From Micrococcales bacterium 73-13 (GTDB lineage: Bacteria > Actinomycetota > Actinomycetes > Actinomycetales > Microbacteriaceae): a DNA stretch of 48,104 nt. The first letter of the stretch is position 1. Every line of letters starts with the position of its first letter. Location: the NCBI GenBank assembly GCA_001898855.1, contig MKVN01000032.1:66467-114570 (forward strand), given 5' to 3'. Below are positions 8,272 to 16,694 of the stretch, piece by piece. The translations under genes and the position numbers were made by a program. The notes under the pieces were generated by a model. The model was not told the origin of the DNA. It was given only the letters and a program-made list of their open reading frames with translations, and ran no database searches.

Positions 8272-9363
8272 ATGGCCGTCGCGACGGCGTCCAGGCGCAC
8301 GGCGGTCCCGAACCGCCTGACCCACGGCCGGCTCCCGAAGTGGGCGCCGTGGACGATCCTGATCGGCTGCTGGGCCGTCATGTCGGCGATCGTCGGGCTG
8401 GTCGGCGCCGCGTCCGGCGCCGCGGGCTTCGACATCGCGCTGGCGATCTTCCTCGGCCAGATCCTCTTCCTGGTCGCGATCTGGGTCATCGCCTACCTCG
8501 TCGAGGGCGGACGCCAGGCGAAGGACCGGTTCGTCACCGGCCTCGTGGCCACGGCCTTCGTGATCGCGCTGCTGCCGCTCGTCTCGCTCGCCTACACCGT
8601 CGTCGTCAACGGCGCCGCCCGCTTCGACGTCGCGTTCTTCACCGAGTCGATGCGCAACGTCGTCGGCGAGGGCGGCGGCGCGCTGCACGCGATCGTCGGC
8701 ACGCTCATCATCACCGGGCTCGCCGCGCTGATCTCCGTGCCCGTCGGCCTGCTGACCGCGGTCTACCTCGTCGAGTACGGGCGCGGCTGGCTCGCCAGGG
8801 CGATCACGTTCTTCGTCGACGTCATGACGGGCATCCCCTCGATCGTCGCCGGCCTGTTCGCGTTCGCCATGTTCGCGCTGATCACCGGCAACGCGGGCTA
8901 CCGCTCGGGGATCGGCGGGGCGATCGCGCTGTCGCTGCTGATGATCCCGGTCGTCGTGCGCTCCAGCGAGGAGATGCTGCGGATCGTGCCGAACGAGCTG
9001 CGCGAGGCCTCCTACGCGCTCGGCGTGCCGAAGTACGCGACCATCCTCAGAATCGTCATCCCGACCGCGATCGCCGGCATCGCGACCGGCGTGACGATCG
9101 CGATCGCCCGCGTCATCGGCGAGACCGCGCCGCTGCTCATCGTCGCCGGCTTCACGACGTCGATGAACTACGACCCGTTCTCGGGCCGGATGTCGACGCT
9201 GCCCGTGTTCGTCTACACGCAGTACATGAACCCCGGCGCCGACCTGGCCGCCTACACCGAGCGGGCCTGGGCCGGCGCCCTCGTCCTCATCCTCATCGTC
9301 ATGGTCCTGAACCTCGTCGCCCGTCTCATCGCGAAGCTCTTCGCGCCGAAGACCGGGCGCTGA
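8272..9363 (+). CDS. pstA: Phosphate ABC transporter permease PstA
   Basis: PstA is the second permease of the phosphate importer. At 363 residues it is longer than many PstA proteins because of an N-terminal extension holding three extra hydrophobic segments (about residues 24-45, 52-72 and 84-105) before the usual permease core. The PstB-contact loop is [20 protein letters not shown], followed by [11 protein letters not shown]. The extension is common in actinobacterial PstA (family knowledge). It is one base downstream of pstC, and pstB follows after 23 bp. Confidence 0.93.
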   Translation: MAVATASRRTAVPNRLTHGRLPKWAPWTILIGCWAVMSAIVGLVGAASGAAGFDIALAIFLGQILFLVAIWVIAYLVEGGRQAKDRFVTGLVATAFVIALLPLVSLAYTVVVNGAARFDVAFFTESMRNVVGEGGGALHAIVGTLIITGLAALISVPVGLLTAVYLVEYGRGWLARAITFFVDVMTGIPSIVAGLFAFAMFALITGNAGYRSGIGGAIALSLLMIPVVVRSSEEMLRIVPNELREASYALGVPKYATILRIVIPTAIAGIATGVTIAIARVIGETAPLLIVAGFTTSMNYDPFSGRMSTLPVFVYTQYMNPGADLAAYTERAWAGALVLILIVMVLNLVARLIAKLFAPKTGR

Positions 9364-9386
9364 ACCCCCGCACCGAAGGAAGCCCC

Positions 9387-10166
9387 GTGTCCAAGCGCAT
9401 CGAGGTCAAGGACCTCAACGTCTACTACGGCAGGTTCAAGGCGGTCGAGGACGTCTCGCTGTCGATCGAGCCGCGCTCGGTGACCGCGTTCATCGGACCG
9501 TCCGGCTGCGGCAAGTCGACGTTCCTGCGCACGCTGAACCGGATGCACGAGGTCATCCCGGGCGCGCGCGTCGAGGGCTCGGTGCTCGTCGACGGCGACG
9601 ACCTGTACGGGCCCGGCGTCGACCCGGTGCTGGTGCGGCGCCAGGTCGGCATGGTGTTCCAGCGGCCGAACCCGTTCCCCACCATGTCGATCCGGGAGAA
9701 CGTGCTCGCCGGCGTCCGGCTGAACAGCCGGCGGATGTCGAAGTCCGACCAGGACGCCCTGGTCGAGAAGTCGCTGCGCGGGGCGAACCTCTGGGAGGAG
9801 GTCAAGGACCGGCTCGACAAGCCGGGCTCGGGCCTCTCCGGCGGTCAGCAGCAGCGGCTGTGCATCGCGCGCGCGGTCGCGGTCTCGCCCGACGTGATCC
9901 TGATGGACGAGCCGTGCTCCGCGCTCGACCCGATCTCGACGCTGGCGATCGAGGACCTCATCGAGGAGCTCAAGGTCGACTACACGATCGTGATCGTGAC
10001 GCACAACATGCAGCAGGCGTCCCGCGTCTCGGACCGCACCGCCTTCTTCAACATCGCGGGCACCGGCAAGCCGGGCCGGCTCATCGAGTACGACGAGACG
10101 CCGAGGATCTTCTCGAACCCGAGCGTGCAGGCGACCGAGGACTACGTCTCCGGCAAGTTCGGGTGA
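9387..10166 (+). CDS. pstB: Phosphate ABC transporter ATP-binding protein PstB
   Basis: PstB hydrolyses ATP to drive phosphate import. The 259-residue protein has Walker [10 protein letters not shown] (residues 37-45), signature LSGGQQQR, Walker [14 protein letters not shown] and the switch His in IVTHNMQQA. The GTG start at 9387 follows GAAGGA, and the reading frame upstream has no family similarity. It is the last gene of the pstSCAB operon and a structured terminator-like region follows directly. No phoU gene lies next to it in this window. Confidence 0.96.
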   Translation: MSKRIEVKDLNVYYGRFKAVEDVSLSIEPRSVTAFIGPSGCGKSTFLRTLNRMHEVIPGARVEGSVLVDGDDLYGPGVDPVLVRRQVGMVFQRPNPFPTMSIRENVLAGVRLNSRRMSKSDQDALVEKSLRGANLWEEVKDRLDKPGSGLSGGQQQRLCIARAVAVSPDVILMDEPCSALDPISTLAIEDLIEELKVDYTIVIVTHNMQQASRVSDRTAFFNIAGTGKPGRLIEYDETPRIFSNPSVQATEDYVSGKFG

Positions 10167-10168
10167 CA

Positions 10169-10246
10169 CCGGACCGCGGTCGACGCCTCTCGGCGCAAGG
10201 CCGCTCGAAGCGGCTGAAGTTGGAGCCCGGGGTCACCGCGGTCCGG
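10169..10246 (+). terminator. Nested hairpin structure after pstB
   Basis: Outer 12-bp perfect arms CCGGACCGCGGT (10169-10180) and ACCGCGGTCCGG (10235-10246) enclose an inner hairpin GCCGCT-cga-AGCGGC (10200-10214). No T tract follows. It lies between pstB and a convergent gene, so a bidirectional termination role is likely. The remaining bases to 10308 show nothing else. Confidence 0.55.
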
Positions 10247-10308
10247 CCCCGACAGTCTAGGCGCCCCGGCTGAGCGCGAGCCGGAGTCCGGGACGGCGGA
10301 CCGCCGGC

Positions 10309-10938
10309 TCAGTCGAGCCGACCGGCCCGCTCGAGCCGCGCCGCCGCCTCGAGCTCCGCGCCGATCGTGCTGAGCCGGGCGGCCCGGGTCGTGAACGCGC
10401 TGGCCCGCTCCGGTGCCGCCGCGTCCGAGGCGTCGGCCTCGGCGAGCGTGCCGGCGGCGAGGATGCGGCCGGTCGCCGCGGCGCGATGCAGCGCATCCGC
10501 GAGGTCGCCGGAGAAGGCGCCGCGCAGGATCCGGTCGGCGAGCGCGGCGACCTCGTCCGGGCCGGTCGGGCTCGGGGCGCCGGCGATCGCGGGATCCGCC
10601 GTCGGCAGCGCCTCGACGCCGCGGCGGAAGGCGTTCGCCGCGGCCGCAGGGTCCTGCCGCACCAGGGCGCGCAGCAGATACAGCCGCCAGAGCGCGCCCG
10701 GCAGCGACTCGGCGGCGGCGGTCGCCCACAGCTCGGCGAGCGCGTCGACCCCGTGCTCGTCGGTGTAGGCGATCATCCGCTCCACGAGCTCGGCGGAGCC
10801 GGGCTCCCGCCCGCGGTCGACGAGCGTCCTGGCGGTCTCGTGCGCGACGGCGTAGAGCCGGGCCGGGTCGTCGCCGCCGAGGAACGCCTCGAAGCGGTGG
10901 CCCTCGAAGCGCGTCGGCTTGTGGAACTCCCGGCTCAC
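10309..10938 (-). CDS. Conserved actinobacterial protein of unknown function (not RNA polymerase)
   Basis: A 209-residue soluble protein starting VSREFHKPTRFEGHRFEAFLG, rich in Ala and Leu and mostly helical. Homologues in Micrococcales are often labelled RNA polymerase beta subunit, but nothing here resembles RpoB (whose real length is over 1100 residues), so that name should not be carried over. The GTG start (10938) overlaps the stop of the upstream gene as GTGA, so translation is coupled. Repeated helix-forming stretches could form a TPR-like or all-alpha fold (inference). Function unknown; probably works with the upstream product. Confidence 0.7.
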   Translation of the reverse strand: MSREFHKPTRFEGHRFEAFLGGDDPARLYAVAHETARTLVDRGREPGSAELVERMIAYTDEHGVDALAELWATAAAESLPGALWRLYLLRALVRQDPAAAANAFRRGVEALPTADPAIAGAPSPTGPDEVAALADRILRGAFSGDLADALHRAAATGRILAAGTLAEADASDAAAPERASAFTTRAARLSTIGAELEAAARLERAGRLD

Positions 10939-11306
10939 GCGAGCAGCTCCCGCAGCACGTCGAGGAAGAGGTCCGGCAGCACGACGTTCGCCGGCGCGTC
11001 GAGGAAGAGCGGCGCGACCTCCTCCGCCGGGATCCCCGCGATGCCGGTGCCGATCGGGGTGAGCAGGAACCGCAGGTCGGTCCGCGAGCGGGCGAACTCG
11101 ACGAAGACGGCCACCTGCTCGGCGAGCACCTCCGGGCCGCTCATGGTGTCGATGCCGTACGACTGCCCCTGCAGCCCGTTCGCCTGCCCCCACACCGCGC
11201 CGAAGCGGTCGTACGCGGTCCGCGCCGCGCCGCCGCCGTGGAAGCCGAGGCCGTTCGAGCCGAACACGAACACCTCGTGCGCCTCGAGCGATTCGATCCG
11301 GGTCAC
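10935..11306 (-). CDS. A1S_2505-type domain protein (phage/accessory-associated small protein)
   Basis: A 123-residue protein with the pattern VFVFGSNGLGFHGGGAARTA near the N-terminus, a Gly-rich loop typical of the A1S_2505 group found in phages and bacterial genomes. A second conserved patch, LLTPIGTGIAGIP, lies near residues 85-97. The Gly-rich loops suggest nucleotide or ADP-ribose-type ligand binding like macro domains, but this is inference. The GTG start lies 6 nt from a TAGGCT -10. Its stop overlaps the start of the 209-residue protein, forming a two-gene unit. Confidence 0.65.
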   Translation of the reverse strand: MTRIESLEAHEVFVFGSNGLGFHGGGAARTAYDRFGAVWGQANGLQGQSYGIDTMSGPEVLAEQVAVFVEFARSRTDLRFLLTPIGTGIAGIPAEEVAPLFLDAPANVVLPDLFLDVLRELLA

Positions 11307-11312
11307 GGCGCC

Positions 11313-11318
11313 AGCCTA
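11313..11318 (-). promoter_or_regulatory. -10 box of the A1S_2505-type gene
   Basis: TAGGCT on the reverse strand, 6 nt before the GTG at 11306. A leaderless mRNA is predicted. Confidence 0.5.
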
Positions 11319-11329
11319 CGTCGAGCCGC

Positions 11330-11335
11330 TACCCT
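11330..11335 (+). promoter_or_regulatory. -10 box of the tRNA-Lys gene
   Basis: TACCCT, 12 nt before the mature 5' end, fits a short precursor leader removed by RNase P. Confidence 0.45.
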
Positions 11336-11347
11336 GGACCCCTGCGC

Positions 11348-11420
11348 GGGCCTGTAGCTCAGTTGGTAGAGCAGCGGACTTTTAATCCGAAGCGCCTGGG
11401 ATCGAGACCCAGCGGGCCCA
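11348..11420 (+). tRNA. tRNA-Lys (anticodon TTT)
   Basis: A 73-nt cloverleaf. The acceptor GGGCCTG pairs with CGGGCCC, with discriminator A at 11420. The D arm is GCTC/GAGC. The anticodon arm has loop CTTTTAA (anticodon TTT, reading AAA/AAG), with the 27-43 pair a G-A mismatch. The variable loop is AGCGC. The T arm is CTGGG/CCCAG with loop ATCGAGA. CCA is not encoded. In such a GC-rich genome AAA is rare, so the gene mainly serves that codon. Confidence 0.97.
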
Positions 11421-11492
11421 CTCCGCCGCCGATCGGGCTGCCTTCCCTCCTTCCGAGCCTCCGTCCGGTGCCGGACGCCCTGATCGTTGTGC

Positions 11493-11516
11493 TTACCGTT
11501 GCGTATACCGTACGAT
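11493..11516 (+). promoter_or_regulatory. Probable etfBA promoter/operator region
   Basis: This is the only AT-containing patch between tRNA-Lys and etfB. TTACCGT (11493-11499) recurs as ATACCGT (11505-11511) at 12-bp spacing, and GTATAC and CGTACG are short palindromes. GATCGT (11482-11487) and ACGATC (11512-11517) form flanking inverted arms. A promoter with an overlapping regulator site is likely, but I cannot assign the factor. Confidence 0.4.
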
Positions 11517-11556
11517 CGTCGAGAGCTCGCGCCGACGCGGGCGCGAAGGAGCCGCG

Positions 11557-12321
11557 ATGAAGATCGTCGTCCTCGTCAAGGAGGTCCCCGACACCTACGG
11601 GGAGCGCCGCCTCGACCCGACCACCGGCATCCTGGATCGCAGCGGCGACCTCGTCGTCGACGAGATCGACGAGCGCGCGCTCGAGGTCGCGCTGCAGTAC
11701 AAGGACGGCCACAAGGACGCCGAGGTCGTCGTGCTCGCCGTCGGCCCCGCCTCGGCGAAGGACGCGCTGCGCAAGGGCCTCAGCATGGGCGCCGACCGCG
11801 CGGTGCACGTCGAGGACGACGCGCTGGCCGGCGCCGACGCGCTGGTGACCGCGCGCGCCATCGCCGCCGCGCTGCGGGGCGAGGCGTTCGACCTCGTCGT
11901 CGCCGGCAACGAGTCGACCGACGGCCGCGGCGGCATCGTCCCGGCGATGGTCGCGGAGCTGCTGGGGCTGCCGCTGCTCGGCAGCCTCGGCGAGGTCGCC
12001 ATCGCGGACGGCTCCGTGCGCGGCACGCGCCTGACCGAGACGGCCGCGACGACGCTGTCCGCGCCGCTGCCCGCCGTCGTCTCCGTGACGGAGAAGTCGG
12101 CCGAGGCGCGGTTCCCGAACTTCAAGGGCATCATGACCGCCAAGCGGAAGCCGCTCGCCGTCCGATCGACCGGCGAGCTGGGCGTCGGGTCCACGACTCC
12201 GGGCTCGCGCGTGCTCACCGTCGCCGAGCGGCCGGCACGGGCCGCCGGGACCACGATCGCGGACGAGGGCGACGCGGGCGAGCGGCTCGTGGCGTTCCTC
12301 CGCGAGCGGAAGGCGATCTGA
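11557..12321 (+). CDS. etfB: Electron transfer flavoprotein beta subunit
   Basis: EtfB, with EtfA, carries electrons from acyl-CoA and other dehydrogenases to the respiratory chain. The 254-residue product begins [16 protein letters not shown] and has the family signature from [13 protein letters not shown] through the AMP-binding region, ending in [22 protein letters not shown] precedes the ATG. etfA starts one base past the stop, so the two subunits are translated together. No ETF:quinone oxidoreductase is nearby. Confidence 0.93.
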   Translation: MKIVVLVKEVPDTYGERRLDPTTGILDRSGDLVVDEIDERALEVALQYKDGHKDAEVVVLAVGPASAKDALRKGLSMGADRAVHVEDDALAGADALVTARAIAAALRGEAFDLVVAGNESTDGRGGIVPAMVAELLGLPLLGSLGEVAIADGSVRGTRLTETAATTLSAPLPAVVSVTEKSAEARFPNFKGIMTAKRKPLAVRSTGELGVGSTTPGSRVLTVAERPARAAGTTIADEGDAGERLVAFLRERKAI

Positions 12322-12322
12322 G

Positions 12323-13162
12323 ATGGCCGACGTCCTCGTCTACGCGGAGCCCGGCCGGCCGGCCGGCGAGCTGGTCGCCGCCGCCGCGGCGCTCGGCACC
12401 CCGGTCGTGGTGACCGCCGACGGCGGTCCCGCCGCCGCGGCCGCCGCGCTCGCGGCCGCCGTCGCGCAGCGGGCCCCGGTCGCGACGCTGCTGGCGCACT
12501 CGCTCGGCGGCCGGGAGATCGCCGGACGGCTCGCCGCACGGCTCGGCGCCCCGGTGCTGGTCGACGCCGTCGGCACCGCCGTCGACGGCGACGCGGTCGT
12601 CGTCAGCCACTCGCTGTTCGGCGGCTCGTTCACGACCACCGCGACCGCGACCCGACCCGTCGTCACCGTGCGCGAGGGCGCGTTCGAGCCGATCGACGCC
12701 CCGGAGCCGGCGCCGCTCCCGGCCGCGCCGGACGCCGGGCCCGACCCCGTCGTCGAGGCGGTCGAGCCGGTCGTCGCCGACAGCTCCCGGCCGCCGCTCA
12801 AGTCGGCGCGGATCGTCGTGTCCGGGGGACGCGGCGTCGGCTCCGCGGAGCGCTTCGCGGTCGTCGAGGAGCTCGCCGACGCGCTCGGCGCGGCCGTGGG
12901 CGCGAGCCGCGCGGCGGTGGACGCGGGCTATGTCCCTCAGTCGTGCCAGGTCGGCCAGACCGGCGTCACCGTCTCCCCCGACCTCTACATCGCGCTCGGC
13001 ATCTCCGGGGCCATCCAGCACCGGGCCGGCATGCAGACGGCGAAGACGATCGTCGCGGTGAACCAGGACCCCGACGCCCCGCTGCTGCAGATCGCCGACT
13101 TCGGCATCGTCGGCGACCTGTTCGAGGTGGTGCCGCAGATCATCGCGGCGCTGAAGGAGTAG
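12323..13162 (+). CDS. etfA: Electron transfer flavoprotein alpha subunit
   Basis: EtfA binds the redox FAD. The C-terminal FAD domain is intact: [14 protein letters not shown], then [19 protein letters not shown] and [20 protein letters not shown]. At 279 residues it is shorter than the usual 310-325. The loss falls in the N-terminal domain I, which is Ala-rich and compressed (residues 1-120), and a Pro/Ala/Asp linker (about 125-150) separates the domains. The shortening is typical of several actinobacteria and does not look like a truncation, because the start ATG follows etfB directly and both ends align with the family. Confidence 0.92.
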   Translation: MADVLVYAEPGRPAGELVAAAAALGTPVVVTADGGPAAAAAALAAAVAQRAPVATLLAHSLGGREIAGRLAARLGAPVLVDAVGTAVDGDAVVVSHSLFGGSFTTTATATRPVVTVREGAFEPIDAPEPAPLPAAPDAGPDPVVEAVEPVVADSSRPPLKSARIVVSGGRGVGSAERFAVVEELADALGAAVGASRAAVDAGYVPQSCQVGQTGVTVSPDLYIALGISGAIQHRAGMQTAKTIVAVNQDPDAPLLQIADFGIVGDLFEVVPQIIAALKE

Positions 13163-13184
13163 CGGGTCGGAGGCCGCCTGGCGA

Positions 13185-13790
13185 TCAGCGGGCGGCGCGC
13201 AGGCGGCGCTCGAAGCCGCGCACCAGCGTCTGCAGCCCGAACGCGAAGTCCGCGTCCGCCTCGCCGACCACCGGACCGCCGAGCCGGCGCAGCGCGTTGC
13301 GCTCGGCGAGCACCGCGCCGTGGGTGTACACCGTGAGCGCCCCGACGATCCGCGCCGCGACCCGGGCGTCGAAGCCGGCGGCGACGAGGCAGTCCGCGAT
13401 CCGCTGCCGGGACTCGGCCGCCAGCCGCTCCGCGACGTCGGTGTGCAGGTCGACGCGCACCACGATCAGGTCGGCGAGCACGTCGTGCCGCCGGTACAGG
13501 TCGCGCAGCGCCGTGAACCAGTCCTCGAGGTAGGCGTGCCACGACGAGGAGGTCCCGACCGCGGGCAGCAGCTGGGCCTGCGCCACCAGCGCCTCCTCGG
13601 CCATCGCGCGCAGCAGCTCGTCCTTGCGCCGGTAGTGCCAGTAGAGGCTCGTCACCGGGATGTCGAGGCTGCGTGCGAGCTCCGGCATCGACAGCCCGTC
13701 GAGCCCGACCCGCTCCGCGAGCGCGAAGGCGCCCTCGAGGATCTGCGCCGGCGTCAGCGAGCCGCGCGTGCGTCGTCGGGCCTCCGCCAT
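13185..13790 (-). CDS. TetR-family transcriptional regulator
   Basis: A 201-residue TetR-type repressor. The N-terminal helix-turn-helix (about residues 12-58) reads LTPAQILEGAFALAE..LARSLDIPVTSLYWHYRRKDELL, with the characteristic recognition helix TSLYWHYRRKDEL. The C-terminal helical domain (about 70-195) resembles the TetR_C group that binds small molecules. The ATG at 13790 is preferred because a TACCCT -10 lies exactly 6 nt upstream. It is convergent with etfA and divergent from the TyrA-like/dehydratase fusion gene, 102 bp away, which is a natural regulatory target. No palindromic operator is obvious there. Confidence 0.9.
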   Translation of the reverse strand: MAEARRRTRGSLTPAQILEGAFALAERVGLDGLSMPELARSLDIPVTSLYWHYRRKDELLRAMAEEALVAQAQLLPAVGTSSSWHAYLEDWFTALRDLYRRHDVLADLIVVRVDLHTDVAERLAAESRQRIADCLVAAGFDARVAARIVGALTVYTHGAVLAERNALRRLGGPVVGEADADFAFGLQTLVRGFERRLRAAR

Positions 13791-13796
13791 GCCAAC

Positions 13797-13802
13797 AGGG
13801 TA
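13797..13802 (-). promoter_or_regulatory. -10 box of the tetR gene
   Basis: TACCCT on the reverse strand, 6 nt before the ATG at 13790. A leaderless transcript is predicted. Confidence 0.5.
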
Positions 13803-13880
13803 GCCGTGCAGCGCCTCGCGCCCGGGGCGCCGCCGGACGCGACCTCGCGCGCCCCGACCGCCTCCGCGGCCGAGCCGCGG

Positions 13881-13886
13881 GAGAAT
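13881..13886 (+). promoter_or_regulatory. -10 box of the TyrA-like/prephenate dehydratase fusion gene
   Basis: GAGAAT, 6 nt before the GTG at 13893. It decides the start codon in a long open frame and predicts a leaderless mRNA. Confidence 0.5.
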
Positions 13887-13892
13887 GGACGC

Positions 13893-16073
13893 GTGTCCGA
13901 AGCGCCCGCCCTCGTCGTCGTCGGCGCCGCGCTCGGCACCGGCCGGTGGCTCGCCGAGCACCTGCTGCCGTACGCGCCGTGGCGCTCGGTGACGCTCGTC
14001 GACTCGAAGACGACGCGCACGCGCCTCGGCGCGCAGCGCTGGCGGCTGCAGGAGCACGCCCCCGTCGGGTTCGCGGAGAACCACGAGACGCCGGACGGCG
14101 ACGTGCTCGTCGCGGAGGGCACCACGACGCCGTTCCGGCTGCCGAGCGGGCCGACGGTGATCTGGTTCGCGCTGCCGCCGGCGGTGCTCGAGTCGGCGCT
14201 GCGCGAGATGCTGCCGCGGGTCGCGGAGGACGCGACGGTGCTGATCTCCGCGAGCGCGCTCGAGCCGGCGCTCGACCTCGCGCGCTCCGCGGCGGCGGGA
14301 CGGCCGGTGCACGGCGTGCACGCCCTCTTCGACGCGACGGCGCCGAGCCTGACGGGGCAGATCCTGTACCTGGTGCCGGACGGGTCGGCGCAGGCCCCCG
14401 AGTGGCTGGCGGACGCCGTCACGCGCGCCGGAGGGATCCTCAAGGTCGGGACCGCACCGCAGCACGACCGCGCCATGGCGCTCGTCCAGGCACGGGCGCA
14501 CCGCGTCCTCGCCGACTTCGCCGCGGAGGTGACCGGCAGCGGCCTCGACCTGGAGCAGGACATCTGGGAGGCGCGGACGCCGCTCTTCGAGACGCTGTTC
14601 GGCCTCGCCGTGCGCGTCCTCGACTCGCGGGACTCGACCGTCCCGGCGGAGGAGCTCGCGGAGGTCCAGGCGCGCTTCCCGGGAGCGCTGTACGACACCA
14701 TCCGGAGCACGGCGGCCGCGGCGATCACCGCCGCGCAGTCGAGGCGCCTCGCGCTCGCGGCGCTGTGGCGCAGCGGCGAGCTGGTCGGCATCGGCTCCAG
14801 CGTCGGGCGCATCGTCGACCTGACGCCGACGACGGTGACGATCGAGAACGTGCTGGCCGGTCCGCCCGGACGCGGCGTGCTGCTGCGCGGACCCGGGGCG
14901 CGCAACGCCGCCGCGCTCGGCATCGCGGGCGTCCCCCGCCGCGTGACGTTCGCGCTGAGCCACGCGGAGCCGGTGACCGGCGACGCCCTGGCGGCGCTGC
15001 TCGACCAGCGGCTCGCGGCGGTGCGCCGCGACGTGCGCTTCCTGGTGCCCGAGTCGGTCTCCGGCGAGGGGGTGCTGCGCGTGGTGCGCGGGACGCCGGG
15101 GCTGCGCAGCGCCGAGCTGCGGGACGAGGTGGTGCGCACCGGCCAGCGCGCGGTCGTCGTCCGGGTCGAGATCCGCGCCGACCTCGATCCGACGGCGGTC
15201 GTCGACGAGCTGCAGCGGCACGTCGCCGAGTCGTACCGCTGGCCGACGGGGCTCGCCCGCACGCCGACCGCCGCCGTCGCGCGCGTCGCGTACCTCGGTC
15301 CCGCCGGCACGTTCTCCGAGGACGCCGCCGGCCTCGCGGCGGGCGCCGTCGGCGCCCCGGCCGCCGCGCTCGACGCGCTGGAGTCGTTCGACCAGGTGCT
15401 CGAGGCGCTGGGCGGCGGCACGCTCGGGGTGCTGCCGATCACGAGCTCCGCGTCCGGCCTCGTCAGCCGCGCGGTGACCGCGCTGCTGGCGCATGGGGAG
15501 GGGATCGTCGCGGGCGGCATGGTCGACGTGCCGGTGCGGTTCGACGCCTACGCCCGCGCGGGCCTCGGCCTCGAGGACCTCCGCGGCGCGACCGTCTACG
15601 CGCATCCGCAGTCGCTCGCGCAGTGCGCGGCGTTCCTGCGCCGGCACGAGCTGGTCGCCGAGCCGGTGTCCTCGAACGCGGCGGGCCTGCTCCGCGCCGC
15701 CGAGGCCGAGGCGCCGGCGCTGGCGCTCGCCGGGGCCGGCCGGGGCGACCCGCTCGGGCTCGCGGTCGTCGAGCGCGAGGTCGACGACCTCTCCGGCTCG
15801 ATCACCCGCTTCCTCGTGGTGGGCGCGGCCGGGGCGTTCGGCGAGCTCGGCGGCGGCTCGGTGCCGACCCTGCGGCGCCTCTGGATCGGCGGCGCGATCG
15901 GGGATGCGCTGCCGCTGCTCGCGGGCGGCGCCGGCTTCGACGAGCTGCTCGCCGACGCGGACGGCCGCTGGCTGCTCGTCTCCAGCCGTGCGGCCGACGC
16001 CGCGCAGGCACCGGCCGCGACGCTGCTCGGCGACGTGCCCTGGTCCCCGCGCACGCCGGTCGTCCGCGCCTGA
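13893..16073 (+). CDS. TyrA-like prephenate dehydrogenase domain fused to prephenate dehydratase domain
   Basis: A 726-residue protein with two aromatic-amino-acid domains. Residues about 5-290 resemble TyrA: a Rossmann-like start VVVGAALGTGRW, then HGVHALFDATAPSLTG (about 140, the region of the TyrA active-site His), then the helical domain with HDRAMALVQARAH and TPLFETLFGLAVRVL. Residues 290-465 form a linker region whose alternating strands and helices could be ACT-like. From about 467, YLGPAGTFSEDA opens a prephenate dehydratase domain that keeps the catalytic TRF motif (SITRF, about 637), and a 75-residue tail follows. The glycine loop is degenerate against GxGxxG, so NAD(P) use is doubtful. 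It may make both Phe and Tyr precursors, or act in a specialised pathway. Confidence 0.75.
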   Translation: MSEAPALVVVGAALGTGRWLAEHLLPYAPWRSVTLVDSKTTRTRLGAQRWRLQEHAPVGFAENHETPDGDVLVAEGTTTPFRLPSGPTVIWFALPPAVLESALREMLPRVAEDATVLISASALEPALDLARSAAAGRPVHGVHALFDATAPSLTGQILYLVPDGSAQAPEWLADAVTRAGGILKVGTAPQHDRAMALVQARAHRVLADFAAEVTGSGLDLEQDIWEARTPLFETLFGLAVRVLDSRDSTVPAEELAEVQARFPGALYDTIRSTAAAAITAAQSRRLALAALWRSGELVGIGSSVGRIVDLTPTTVTIENVLAGPPGRGVLLRGPGARNAAALGIAGVPRRVTFALSHAEPVTGDALAALLDQRLAAVRRDVRFLVPESVSGEGVLRVVRGTPGLRSAELRDEVVRTGQRAVVVRVEIRADLDPTAVVDELQRHVAESYRWPTGLARTPTAAVARVAYLGPAGTFSEDAAGLAAGAVGAPAAALDALESFDQVLEALGGGTLGVLPITSSASGLVSRAVTALLAHGEGIVAGGMVDVPVRFDAYARAGLGLEDLRGATVYAHPQSLAQCAAFLRRHELVAEPVSSNAAGLLRAAEAEAPALALAGAGRGDPLGLAVVEREVDDLSGSITRFLVVGAAGAFGELGGGSVPTLRRLWIGGAIGDALPLLAGGAGFDELLADADGRWLLVSSRAADAAQAPAATLLGDVPWSPRTPVVRA

Positions 16074-16086
16074 ACCCGCGGCCGGC

Positions 16087-16653
16087 TCAGTCGGCGGCGT
16101 CGGCTGCCGGGTCGGCCGCGGCGGCGTCGACCTGCGCGGCGAGCTCGGCGGCGAGCTCGGAGAGACGGCCGCGCCGACCGGGGTCCTCGTCGAACTCGGG
16201 CGGCGCCGCGTAGATCCGCAGCTTCTTCTGCACCTGCCCGGCCACGTCGCGCCAGGCCTCCCGTCGGGCGCGCTCGACGAGCTCGCCGACCCGCTCGGCG
16301 TCCGCGGCGAACGCGTCCAGCTCCGCGGCCATCCGCCTGGCGGTCCTCGCGCGCACTCGGAGGTTCGCGCGATCCCCCCGCCGGTAGTCGTGCTCGCTGT
16401 AGGCGACGCCGCCGCGGGAGCCGGCGAGGCGGTGCTCGAGGTCGAGCCGGTCGGCGATCGCGCGCTGCTCGGCGGCGAGCTGCCCCAGCGCCGCGATCGC
16501 GTCGCCGCGGAATTCCTCCGGGTCGAAGTCGCGCCCGCGGCCGATCGTCTCGACCTCGATGCGGTTGCGGACGTCGAGGCTCGCGGCCCGGACCGCCAGC
16601 AGCATGCCCTCGTCGATCGCCAGCTCCGAGCGCCGCCTCCCGGAACGCTTCAC
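16087..16653 (-). CDS. Conserved coiled-coil actinobacterial protein of unknown function
   Basis: A 188-residue, highly charged helical protein: basic start VKRSGRRRSELAIDEG, long Arg/Glu/Ala helices (about 15-160), and an acidic Ala/Asp tail (DAAAADPAADAAD). Related actinobacterial proteins are sometimes labelled asparagine synthase, but the 188 residues show none of that enzyme's ATP or amidotransferase motifs, so the label is not supported. The GTG start lies 7 nt from a TACGCT -10. It is convergent with the fusion gene (13 bp) and its promoter faces away from the VIT gene terminus. No function is assigned. Confidence 0.65.
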   Translation of the reverse strand: MKRSGRRRSELAIDEGMLLAVRAASLDVRNRIEVETIGRGRDFDPEEFRGDAIAALGQLAAEQRAIADRLDLEHRLAGSRGGVAYSEHDYRRGDRANLRVRARTARRMAAELDAFAADAERVGELVERARREAWRDVAGQVQKKLRIYAAPPEFDEDPGRRGRLSELAAELAAQVDAAAADPAADAAD

Positions 16654-16660
16654 GCCTACG

Positions 16661-16666
16661 AGCGTA
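16661..16666 (-). promoter_or_regulatory. -10 box of the coiled-coil protein gene
   Basis: TACGCT on the reverse strand, 7 nt before the GTG at 16653. The arrangement is leaderless or nearly so. Confidence 0.42.
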
Positions 16667-16694
16667 CCGACGGGCCCGGGCGGGCGATGGCGGC

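Noticed and set aside
10309..10938. RNA polymerase beta subunit label for this protein
   Set aside because: 209 residues with no RpoB motif. The label is a propagated annotation error.
11421..11470. Terminator after tRNA-Lys
   Set aside because: No stable inverted repeat with arms of useful length was found there.
16087..16653. Asparagine synthase label for this coiled-coil protein
   Set aside because: No ATP-pyrophosphatase or glutaminase motif and far too short.
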